Assembly (NCBI GenBank): GCA_947475465.1
Contig: CANJLK010000002.1
Span: 1 to 64,000 of the forward strand
Direction of reading: 5' to 3'
Length of the DNA: 64,000 nt
DNA from: Caulobacteraceae bacterium
GTDB taxonomy: Bacteria > Pseudomonadota > Alphaproteobacteria > Caulobacterales > Caulobacteraceae
Below, piece after piece: positions 53,371-61,070 of the stretch (positions are counted from its first letter, which is position 1; every line of letters begins with the position of its first letter). The notes under the pieces are model-generated. The model worked only from the letters and a program-made list of their open reading frames with translations. It searched no databases and was not told the origin of the DNA. The position numbers and the translations under genes were made by a program.

Positions 53371-54783
53371 TCAGGCCGCGGCGACGCCACCGTAGAGGGC
53401 TTCGAAGACCGGCGGCAGACTGTCCGGCAGCCCGAGCAGAGGCCCCGACGACAACAGCAGGACCACCTCGTCGCCCTTGAGGTCCCTGAGCGCCGCCATG
53501 GCCGCGCCGGCGTTCTCAACACCCTCCACATCGATCCCGGCGGCCGCCGTGCGCGAGAGGATTTCGGCGAAGGTCGCCTGGGCATGGGTCTCCGCACCGT
53601 GTCCGGGCGGCGGCGCGATCAGCACGCGCGCGGCCCCGGCGAAGACGGTGTCATACCAGGCCAGGGCCTCGCGGCTGCGCCAGGAGAAGGTATGGGGCTC
53701 GAAGATCACGACCAGGGGCCGCCCCGGGTAGTGGAGCAGCATGGCCTCGATGGCTGAGCGGGCCTTTTCATAGGACGAACCGAAGCCCTCGATGACCGGT
53801 ACGGCTGAGCGGCGGGTCAGGCGGTCGAGCCTGCGGCGGATGCCGGCGAAACTGGCGATGGCCGACTGCAGGGCGGCTTCCGTCACCAGCCCCCGCTCAA
53901 GCAGGTAGGCGGCGACGCCGACGATGTTCTCGATGTTGTGCTCGCCCAGCAGGCCGGTGGACATGGCCAGGCGGCCGCCGTCCGGACGCACCAGGGTAAA
54001 GCGGGTCGTCTCGCCGTAGGTGACGCCCTCGGCCCACCAGCCCTCGCAGGCGGCCGTATCGTACCAGACGACCCGGCAGGCGGCCTCGGCAGCTACGGCG
54101 CGGACCGCCGGGTGCTCGCGGGCGACCAGCAGGCCGTCGGCCGGCAGGAGGCGCAACAGTTCGCGGAAGGGCGCCTCGTAATCGGCGAAGGTCGGGAAGA
54201 CGTTGACGTGGTCGTGGATCAGCGAGGTCAGCAGCACGTCGCGCGGGTGATAGAGCACGAACTTTGAGCGGTGGTCGGCGGGCGCCACGATATATTCGTC
54301 GCCCTCCAGGACGACTTCGGGGGCGGTACCCCAGTGGCCGGTGGCCGGCAGCGACGGCGAGATCGCCCCGATCATCCAGCCGGCGTCGTGACCGCCCGCG
54401 TTCAGCACATGGGCCATCAGGCCGGCGCAGGTGGACTTGCCGAAGGACCCGGCGACTACGGTGTTGCGGCGCGCCCGGGTCGCCTCCCCCACCACTTCCG
54501 GAAAGGTGGTGATCCTGATGCCGCGGCGGCGCGCCTCGGCGACCTCGGGGTTGTCCTCTCCGCCCAGTTTGGCGCTGGCGCCCAGCACCAGCAGGTCCAG
54601 GTCCGCCGGCAGGTTCGCCGCATCGAAATGGCGGGCGAAGGGAAAGCCCAGTCCCTCCACATAGGTCGACATCGGCGGGAAGACGTCCGCGTCAGAGCCG
54701 GACACCTGGTGGCCGGCATCGCGCATCATCAGGGCCGCGGCGCTCATGCCGGCCCCGGCGACGCCGGTGAAATGGATGCGCAT
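53371..54783 (-). CDS. Mpl-like Mur ligase with altered catalytic motifs
   Basis: A 470-residue Mur ligase closest in layout to Mpl (UDP-MurNAc:L-Ala-gamma-D-Glu-meso-DAP ligase, peptidoglycan recycling). The N-terminus MRIHFTGVAGAGMSAAALMM and GSDADVFPPMSTYVEGLGF fit Mpl, as do EGDEYIVAPADHRSKFVLYH and FAGIRRRLDRL. But the ATP loop, GTHGKTT in Mpl, reads GSFGKST (112-118), and the C-terminal DDFAHHP block is IEGFGSSYEK (331-340). So substrate or activity may differ. ATG 54783 is chosen as the domain start; the frame upstream lies opposite the small RNA region. Confidence 0.85.
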   Translation of the reverse strand: MRIHFTGVAGAGMSAAALMMRDAGHQVSGSDADVFPPMSTYVEGLGFPFARHFDAANLPADLDLLVLGASAKLGGEDNPEVAEARRRGIRITTFPEVVGEATRARRNTVVAGSFGKSTCAGLMAHVLNAGGHDAGWMIGAISPSLPATGHWGTAPEVVLEGDEYIVAPADHRSKFVLYHPRDVLLTSLIHDHVNVFPTFADYEAPFRELLRLLPADGLLVAREHPAVRAVAAEAACRVVWYDTAACEGWWAEGVTYGETTRFTLVRPDGGRLAMSTGLLGEHNIENIVGVAAYLLERGLVTEAALQSAIASFAGIRRRLDRLTRRSAVPVIEGFGSSYEKARSAIEAMLLHYPGRPLVVIFEPHTFSWRSREALAWYDTVFAGAARVLIAPPPGHGAETHAQATFAEILSRTAAAGIDVEGVENAGAAMAALRDLKGDEVVLLLSSGPLLGLPDSLPPVFEALYGGVAAA

Positions 54784-54881
54784 GCCGCGCCCTCTTGCGA
54801 TTCGAGCCACCCAAGACCTAGCCGATCGCCGAGGGCCGTCCAATCGCCCCGGCCGCGCGGCGCCCGCCATGGCCCAGCCTG

Positions 54882-54897
54882 TTAACTTCGCCTTAAC
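54882..54897 (+). promoter_or_regulatory. CtrA box TTAA-N7-TTAAC
   Basis: TTAA, CTTCGCC, TTAAC: an exact match to the full-site consensus of CtrA, the cell-cycle master regulator of Caulobacterales. Located 23 bases before the small-transcript hairpin on the plus strand and 99 bases upstream of the Mur ligase start. Confidence 0.75.
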
Positions 54898-54919
54898 CAC
54901 GTCGGTCCAGGTTCGGAGC

Positions 54920-54986
54920 GTCTTCCTTGAAGACACCCACCATCATCGACTTTTAAAAGCCCGGCGCTCGCGTCGGGCTCTTTTTT
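54920..54986 (+). ncRNA. Candidate CtrA-controlled small RNA or leader transcript
   Basis: A 67-base region with a 6-bp hairpin (GTCTTC-CTT-GAAGAC, 54920-54934), a C/A-rich single-stranded part (CACCCACCATCATC, inside 54933-54948) and an intrinsic terminator. An alternative reading is a leader peptide of nine residues (MKTPTIIDF) starting TTG 54927 after GGAG at 54915, ending before the terminator. Which is right is not decidable by eye. Confidence 0.5.
54958..54986 (+). terminator. Rho-independent terminator of the small transcript
   Basis: AGCCCGGCG, loop CTCG, CGTCGGGCT, then CTTTTTT. Nine pairs including one G-T. It ends plus-strand transcription just before tRNA-Asn. Confidence 0.9.
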
Positions 54987-55056
54987 CGGGCCGGTCGCGG
55001 CTGCGCTTGCAAGCCTGCTTCGGCCAGCGTATAGGCCCGGCCCTCGACGGCAATGA

Positions 55057-55132
55057 TCCTCGGTAGCTCAGCTGGTAGAGCGCGGCACTGTTAATGCTGA
55101 TGTCGCAGGTTCGAGTCCTGCCCGGGGAGCCA
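55057..55132 (+). tRNA. tRNA-Asn (GTT)
   Basis: The acceptor stem TCCTCGG pairs with CCGGGGA (one T-G), then discriminator G and encoded CCA. The anticodon loop carries GTT (CTGTTAA). T-arm GCAGG-TTCGAGT-CCTGC. Total 76 bases. Confidence 0.96.
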
Positions 55133-55237
55133 TCGAGACCCCACCCTAGCGAATAGGCGGCCGGCGCGGTTCAGCGCCGCACCGCCTGCTGCGCCTGGCC
55201 GGCGCCCCGGCCCGCCTCGGCCAGGGCAAGCCTTGCG

Positions 55238-56056
55238 TCAGTTGAACGTCATGGGATCGAGGCCCACGCGGCCGTCCGGAACATCCAGGGCGGCCAGGGC
55301 CGCCAGGTCGTCCGCGTCGAGGGTGAAATCGAAAACGTCGATGTTTTCCGCCAGCCGCTCGGCGTGGACGGACTTGGGGATCACGATCAGCCCGAGGTCC
55401 AGGTGCCAGCGGATGACGGTCTGGGCCGCGGTCTTGCCGTGCTTGGAGGCCACCTTAGCCACCACCGGATTGTCGAACATATGCCCCCGCCCCAGCGGAC
55501 TCCACGACTCGGTGGCGATCCCCAGCCTGGCGTGGAAGGCGCGCAGCTCGGCCTGGGCGAACCGCGGGTGCAGTTCGATCTGGTTGACGGCGGGGACGAC
55601 GCCGGTCTCGTCGATCACCCGTTGAAGGTGCCCGATAGCGAAGTTGGAGACGCCGATGGACTTGGCCCGCCCTTCCGCCTTGAGCTTCACCAGCGCCCGC
55701 CAGGTTTCCACATAGAGATTGCGGTCCGGGGTCGGCCAATGGATCAGGTAGAGATCGAGGCTGTCCACTTGAAGCCGGGCCAGGCTCTCGTCGAAGGCCC
55801 GCAGGGTTCTGTCATAGCCCTGGTCGGCGTTCCACAGCTTGGTGGTCAGGAACACCTGGTCAGCCAGGCCGGACGCGCGCAGGCCTTCGCCGACCGCTTC
55901 CTCGTTTCGGTAGATCATGGCCGTGTCGACCGCCCGATAACCCTTCTCCACCGCCATGCGGACCACCTCGGCGGTAACCTCCGGCGGCGACTGCCAGACA
56001 CCCAGGCCAAGCTGGGGCATGGTCCGACCGTCGTTGAGCGTGATGCTCGGCGTCAT
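55238..56056 (-). CDS. Aldo-keto reductase
   Basis: A 272-residue NADPH-dependent reductase of the AKR superfamily. Catalytic residues: D44, Y49 (AMIYRNEEAVG), K73 (LTTKLW) and the His in LYLIHWP. The end motif IPKSVHAERLAENIDVFDF is the cofactor loop. Such enzymes reduce methylglyoxal and other aldehydes. It is translationally coupled to gloA (TGATG overlap), so methylglyoxal removal is the likely role. ATG 56056 is chosen because of this overlap. Confidence 0.92.
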   Translation of the reverse strand: MTPSITLNDGRTMPQLGLGVWQSPPEVTAEVVRMAVEKGYRAVDTAMIYRNEEAVGEGLRASGLADQVFLTTKLWNADQGYDRTLRAFDESLARLQVDSLDLYLIHWPTPDRNLYVETWRALVKLKAEGRAKSIGVSNFAIGHLQRVIDETGVVPAVNQIELHPRFAQAELRAFHARLGIATESWSPLGRGHMFDNPVVAKVASKHGKTAAQTVIRWHLDLGLIVIPKSVHAERLAENIDVFDFTLDADDLAALAALDVPDGRVGLDPMTFN

Positions 56057-56508
56057 CACCACACGCCGACGTTGGGCATCGACACCCAGGGCTCGGCGGG
56101 CGCCAGGGCCTCGCCCTTCTGCAGCAGTTCGATCGAGATGTTGTCGGGCGAGCGGACGAAGGCCATGTAGCCGTCCCGCGGGGGCCGGTTGATGACCACG
56201 CCGCAATCCTTCAGCCGTTGGCAGGCGGCGTAGACGTCGTCCACCGCGTAGGCCAGGTGGCCGAAATTGCGGCCGCCCTGGTAGGCCTCCGGATCCCAGT
56301 TGAAGGTCAGTTCCACCAGGGGCGCGCGCTGGACGCCGCTGCCCGCCGTCGCCGCTTCCTTGTCATCCGGCGCGCAGAGGAAGACCAGGGTGAAGCGGCC
56401 CTTCTCATTGTCGATGCGCGACACCTCGGCCAGGCCGAGCTTGTTGCAGTAGAAATCCAGCGACGCTTCGAGGTCGGCCACCCGGACCATGGTGTGCAGA
56501 TACTTCAC
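56056..56508 (-). CDS. gloA: Lactoylglutathione lyase (glyoxalase I)
   Basis: A 150-residue glyoxalase I, which converts the glutathione adduct of methylglyoxal to S-lactoylglutathione. Metal ligands match the family: H5 (MKYLHTM), Glu in APLVELTFNWD, His in NFGHLAYAVDD and Glu in NISIELLQKG. Motif GFYCNKLGL-like DFYCNKLGLAEVSR is present. First gene of the two-gene unit with the aldo-keto reductase; preceded by an AAGGA site. Divergent from the RND pump by about 220 bases, a region without further gene. Confidence 0.93.
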   Translation of the reverse strand: MKYLHTMVRVADLEASLDFYCNKLGLAEVSRIDNEKGRFTLVFLCAPDDKEAATAGSGVQRAPLVELTFNWDPEAYQGGRNFGHLAYAVDDVYAACQRLKDCGVVINRPPRDGYMAFVRSPDNISIELLQKGEALAPAEPWVSMPNVGVW

Positions 56509-56728
56509 GGTTTGTTTTTCCTTCGTTTTCTAATCTGCGCGACACCAGGTCACGCTCCGGTGCGGTTAAAACGTGCTGCAATAAGGACGCGTCGCGCAGA
56601 GAATATCCTCGCCGTCGCCGTTTCGCGCGCGTTTTCAATTGCACTCGCGTAACAGCGGCATAACAACCGCGGACGTTTCCAGCCGCGTGCGGCGACAACG
56701 ATTCGAGCTGGGGGGCTCGGGCAGCTTG

Positions 56729-57799
56729 ATGCGGATGAAGCCACAATACGTCTTTGTAATCGCCGTGTTCGCGGTGGTGGCGGTCTATTTCATCGTCCGC
56801 AGCCTGTTCGGACTGGCGAGCGGCAGCGATACCGCGCGCGCCAAGCCCAATCAACCGCCCGCCATTCCCAGCGTGCAGGCCAAGCTCTCGCCCGAGGTCA
56901 TCCGGCCCTACGAGGTCGTGGTGCGTGGCCGCACCCAGGCGACCCGCTCGGTCGTCGTCCGGTCCGAGACCGCCGGCGTCGTGGCCCAGGCGCCGGTGCT
57001 GCAGGGCGGCGCCGTGGCCCAGGGCGCAGTGCTTTGCCGCCTTGCAGTCGACGCGCGTCAGGCGGCGGTCGACCAGGCGCGTGCCAACCTAAGATCCAAC
57101 CAGCTGACCCAGCAGGGCAACCTCGAACTGCAGAAGAAGGGCTTCCGCTCGGCCACCCAGGTGCTGCAGAGTCAGGCGAGCCTCGACGCCGCCACCGCCG
57201 CCGTCCGCGCCACCGAAATCGCCCTTGCCCAGGTCAACATCCGCGCGCCCTTCGCCGGCGTGTTTGACCACCGCGACGCCGAGGTGGGGACCTACCTGTC
57301 GCCGGGCCAGCCCTGTGGCACCGTCATCGAGCTCAATCCTCTCCTCGTTGTCGGCGACGTGCCGGAGACCGAGGCCGCCAAGCTGAAGGTCGGCGCCCTG
57401 GCCACGGCGCGGCTGGTTTCCGGTCAAATGCTGAGCGGACGCATCCGCTACGTCGCGCATGATGCCGACCCGCAGACCCGCACCTATCACCTGGAGGTCG
57501 CTGTCGCGAACCCGGGCATGGCTGTCCGCTCCGGCCTGTCAGCGGACGTCCATATCGGCGCGGGCGCCGGCCCCGCTCACCTGATCCCGCTGTCGGCCCT
57601 GGTTCTGGATTCGGCCGGTCGCCAGGGCGTGCGGACCGTGGGCGAAGGCGAACGCGTGGCCTTCAATCCGGTGACCGTGGTCAGTGAGACCCCCGAAGGC
57701 GTCTGGGTGAGCGGCTTGACCGGCGCGGTGCGCCTGATCACCGTCGGTCAGTCCTTCGTCGCCGACGGACAGAAGGTGCGCGTCGCCCTGGCGCGCTAG
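56729..57799 (+). CDS. RND efflux periplasmic adaptor
   Basis: A 356-residue membrane-fusion protein. N-terminal membrane anchor (MRMKPQYVFVIAVFAVVAVY, then FIVRSLFG), then the barrel-sandwich segment (VVVRSETAGVVAQAPVLQGG), the helical hairpin (QAAVDQARANLRSNQLTQQ) and the second half IRAPFAGVFDHRDAEVGTYL. These connect the pump to the outer membrane channel. ATG 56729 is chosen; ATG 56735 is possible. The RND permease follows by 24 bases. No regulator gene adjacent. The tolC gene at 46.2 kb could supply the channel. Confidence 0.9.
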   Translation: MRMKPQYVFVIAVFAVVAVYFIVRSLFGLASGSDTARAKPNQPPAIPSVQAKLSPEVIRPYEVVVRGRTQATRSVVVRSETAGVVAQAPVLQGGAVAQGAVLCRLAVDARQAAVDQARANLRSNQLTQQGNLELQKKGFRSATQVLQSQASLDAATAAVRATEIALAQVNIRAPFAGVFDHRDAEVGTYLSPGQPCGTVIELNPLLVVGDVPETEAAKLKVGALATARLVSGQMLSGRIRYVAHDADPQTRTYHLEVAVANPGMAVRSGLSADVHIGAGAGPAHLIPLSALVLDSAGRQGVRTVGEGERVAFNPVTVVSETPEGVWVSGLTGAVRLITVGQSFVADGQKVRVALAR

Positions 57800-57823
57800 C
57801 GCCTTGGCGACCGGAGAAGCCGG

Positions 57824-60800
57824 ATGATCGGAGCCCTCATCGACGGAGCGATCAAGCGCCGCAAGGTGGTGCTGGGCGTCACCCTGATCGCCTGTATCTT
57901 CGGTATATTCTCGTATCTTTCGCTGCCGCGCGAAGCCAATCCGGACATCGACTTCCCCTATATCGCGGTGATCGTGCCGTTCCCGGGGGTCAGCCCCGAG
58001 GATGCCGAACGCCTGCTGGTCAAGCCGCTGGAGGTACAGCTCCAGACCATCCAGGGCATCAAGCACATGAACGCCGTCGCCCGGCAGGGCTCAGCGGTTG
58101 TCATCCTGGAGTTCGAGCCCGATTTCACCAAGGAAAAGGCCCTGGCCGACGTCCGGGCCAAGGTCGACCTGGCCCGCGGCCGGTTCCCGCCGGACGCCGA
58201 AGAGCCGATCATCCAGGAGCAGAGCGCTTCCGACGCGCCGGTCATCGGGATCATCCTTCACGGCGCCGCCCCCGAGCGCGAACTGGCGCGGATATCCAAG
58301 AACCTGAAGGAGCGGCTCGAGGCCCAGCCCGGCGTGCTGCAGGCCTTCGAAAGCGGCGCCCGCGAGCAATTGCTGGACGTCACCATCGATCCCCTGCGGA
58401 TGGAGGCCTACAACGTCACGGCCAACGACCTGGCCGGCGTCATCGCACGCAACAACCAGCTGGTCCCGGCCGGCGCACTACGCTCCGGCCCCGGCATGTT
58501 CGCCATGAAGGTCCCTGGCGTCGTCGCCTCCCCTGCCGACATCCTGGCCTTGCCGATCAAGAAGAGCGGCGACCGGCTGGTGACCATTGGCGACATCGGC
58601 GAGGTGCGCCGCACGTTCAAGGACCCCAACTTCATCGCCCGCTTCAACGGCGAGCCGGCGGTGGCGCTCGATGTTTCCAAGCGCAGCGGCGCCAACATCC
58701 TGCAGACCGTCAACGCCGTCCGCCGGATCGTCGCGGAAGAACAGAAGCACTGGCCTTCAACGGTGAAGGTCGACTTCACCTACGACGACAGCGACGCCAT
58801 CGGCCGCACGCTCAACGTGTTGGAAAGCGGCATCATGACCGCCAGCCTGCTGGTGATGATGATCATCGTCGCCAGCCTCGGGATCCGTCAGGGCCTGATC
58901 GTCGGCCTCGCCATCCCGACCTGCTTCCTGATCGCCTTCGTGATGATCCACGCCAAGGGCGTGACGCTGAACCAGATGGTCATGTTCGGCATGGTCCTGG
59001 CGGTGGGAATCCTGGTCGACGGCGGCATCGTGGTCGTGGAGTACGCCGACCGCAAGATGGCCGAGGGCATGCCTCGCGAGGAGGCCTTCGCCGCCGCCGG
59101 CAAGCGGATGTTCTGGCCGGTGGTCAACGGCACGCTGACGACGCTATGCGCCTTCCTGCCCTTCATGTTCTGGAACTCCATCGCCGGGAAGTTCATGAGC
59201 TTCCTGCCGCTCACCCTGTTCTTCGTGCTGGGCTCGTCGATCTTCGTGGCCCTGATCTTCACGCCGGCCCTGGGATCGATCTTCGGGCGCCGCTCGGCCA
59301 TCGACGCGGCTCAGCTCGCCGAGATCGAGAAGTCGGAGCATGGCGATCCGCGCGAGATGACCGGCTTCATGGGCCGCTACGCGCGCACCATTGCCTACCT
59401 GGGCCGCCACCCGGGCCGCACTTGCCTGGCGACGCTGGCGATCATCGTCCTGGTCGGGGTCTGGTTCGGCGCCAGCAAGCACCGCACCGAATTCTTCCTC
59501 GAGGCCGATCCGGAACAGGTGACGATCTACGTCAAGGCCCGTGGCAACCTGTCGCCGGAGGCCCAGAACATGCTCACCGGCCAGGTCGAGAGCCGACTGG
59601 CCGGCGTCAAGGGCATTGCCTCGCTCTACGCCCGGGCGGGGACCACCACGAGCGGCGGCGGGCCCGACGCCCCGCCCAATGACACCATCGGCCGCATCCG
59701 CGTCGGGTTCGAAAAATACGAGGCGCGCAAGGCGCTCGGCATCCGCGGCAAGGACATCGCCAACGAGATCCGCAAGCGGGTCGCCGACATGCCCGGCTTG
59801 CAGGTGGAGGTGCGCGAGCCCCAAGGCGGGCCGCCCACCGGCAAGTCGGTCCAGGTGCAGCTGACCGGCCACGATCCGGCGGCGCTTGGCCGTGCGGCAG
59901 ATCTGGTGAAGGCCAAGCTCGCCGCCGACCCGCAGCTGATCGAACTGGAAGACAACCGCACCTCGCCGGGCATCGAGTACAACCTCACCGTCGACCGTGA
60001 GGCCGCCGGCCGCTACGGCGTCGATGTGCTGTCGGTGGGCCAGGCGATCCAGTTCCTCACCGACGGCGTGCTGGTCGGCCGCTTCCGCCCCGACGACGCC
60101 GAAGACGAACTGGATATCCGGGTCCGCTTCCCGGCCAATGCGCGGACCGTGGCGGCCTTCGACCAGCTGAAAATCACCACGCCTTCCGGCCCGGTGCCCG
60201 CCAGCTACTTCATCAAGCGCGTGCCCGCCCAGCAGGTCACCCAGATCCAGCGCCGCGAAGCCCAGCGCATGGTGTTGATCCAGGCCAACGCCCTGGCCGG
60301 AATCGCCGCCAACCAGAAGATCGCCGAGCTAAAGCCCTGGATCGCCAAGGCCGATATCGACCCTGAGGTCCACGTCACCTTCACCGGCGCCGATGAGGAG
60401 GGCCAGGCCGCGGCGCAGTTCTTCGTGGTCGCCATGGCGACCTCACTGTTCCTGATGTTCGTGATCCTGCTGTGGCAGTTCAACAGCTTCTACGGGGTGG
60501 TCGTCACCCTGTCGGCCGTCGTCCTGTCGACCATCGGCGTGCTGCTGGGCGTGCAGGTAAACCTGTTCCACACCTTCGACTACATCTCGGTGATCTTCAC
60601 GGGCACGGGCGTCGTAGCTCTGGCCGGCGTGGTTGTTGGCCACAACATCGTGCTGGTGGACACCTTCTACCAGCTCCGCCGGCAGGGCTATCCCGCCGAC
60701 GAGGCCTCGGTCCGCGCCGCCGCCCAGCGGTTCCGGCCGGTCATGCTGACCACCCTGGTGACCGTGGTGGGCCTGCTGCCGCTGATGTTCCAGATCCACC

Positions 60801-61042
60801 CGAACTTCGCCAACGGCCATGTCGAACTGAAGACGCCGGGCTCGGAATGGTGGGTGCAGCTCTCGGCCTCCGTGGTCTGGGGCCTATCCTTCGCGACCCT
60901 GCTGACCCTCGTCCTGACGCCCGTGCTTCTGGCCGCGCCGAAGGTGGCCTCAGAGCGGTTCAGCCGCCTGTGGGGCAGGAGGGGCGGACGGCGCAAGGGC
61001 GCGGCGGGCAAGGCCTTCGACCTGCCGAAGGCCGCCGAGTAA
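57824..61042 (+). CDS. RND-family efflux transporter permease
   Basis: A 1072-residue RND permease with the usual two halves of membrane and porter domains. N-terminal GALIDGAIKRRKVVLGVTLI, the NPDIDFPYIAVIVPFPG loop and the internal repeat SFYGVVVTLSAVVLSTIGVL are typical. In the proton relay, the first Asp (D399) is kept in ILVDGGIVVVEYADRKM but the second is Gly400, and the Lys expected near residue 940 is Gly939 (VVVGHNIVLVD). Such variants occur in many non-drug RND pumps. Convergent with the ABC gene. Confidence 0.93.
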   Translation: MIGALIDGAIKRRKVVLGVTLIACIFGIFSYLSLPREANPDIDFPYIAVIVPFPGVSPEDAERLLVKPLEVQLQTIQGIKHMNAVARQGSAVVILEFEPDFTKEKALADVRAKVDLARGRFPPDAEEPIIQEQSASDAPVIGIILHGAAPERELARISKNLKERLEAQPGVLQAFESGAREQLLDVTIDPLRMEAYNVTANDLAGVIARNNQLVPAGALRSGPGMFAMKVPGVVASPADILALPIKKSGDRLVTIGDIGEVRRTFKDPNFIARFNGEPAVALDVSKRSGANILQTVNAVRRIVAEEQKHWPSTVKVDFTYDDSDAIGRTLNVLESGIMTASLLVMMIIVASLGIRQGLIVGLAIPTCFLIAFVMIHAKGVTLNQMVMFGMVLAVGILVDGGIVVVEYADRKMAEGMPREEAFAAAGKRMFWPVVNGTLTTLCAFLPFMFWNSIAGKFMSFLPLTLFFVLGSSIFVALIFTPALGSIFGRRSAIDAAQLAEIEKSEHGDPREMTGFMGRYARTIAYLGRHPGRTCLATLAIIVLVGVWFGASKHRTEFFLEADPEQVTIYVKARGNLSPEAQNMLTGQVESRLAGVKGIASLYARAGTTTSGGGPDAPPNDTIGRIRVGFEKYEARKALGIRGKDIANEIRKRVADMPGLQVEVREPQGGPPTGKSVQVQLTGHDPAALGRAADLVKAKLAADPQLIELEDNRTSPGIEYNLTVDREAAGRYGVDVLSVGQAIQFLTDGVLVGRFRPDDAEDELDIRVRFPANARTVAAFDQLKITTPSGPVPASYFIKRVPAQQVTQIQRREAQRMVLIQANALAGIAANQKIAELKPWIAKADIDPEVHVTFTGADEEGQAAAQFFVVAMATSLFLMFVILLWQFNSFYGVVVTLSAVVLSTIGVLLGVQVNLFHTFDYISVIFTGTGVVALAGVVVGHNIVLVDTFYQLRRQGYPADEASVRAAAQRFRPVMLTTLVTVVGLLPLMFQIHPNFANGHVELKTPGSEWWVQLSASVVWGLSFATLLTLVLTPVLLAAPKVASERFSRLWGRRGGRRKGAAGKAFDLPKAAE

Positions 61043-61070
61043 TCCGCCGGGTAGTCCGCCGGCCGGGCGG

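Noticed and set aside
54799-54803. GANTC (CcrM) site upstream of the Mur ligase
   Set aside because: Single GANTC sites are frequent; one site near a CtrA box is not by itself evidence of methylation-controlled expression.
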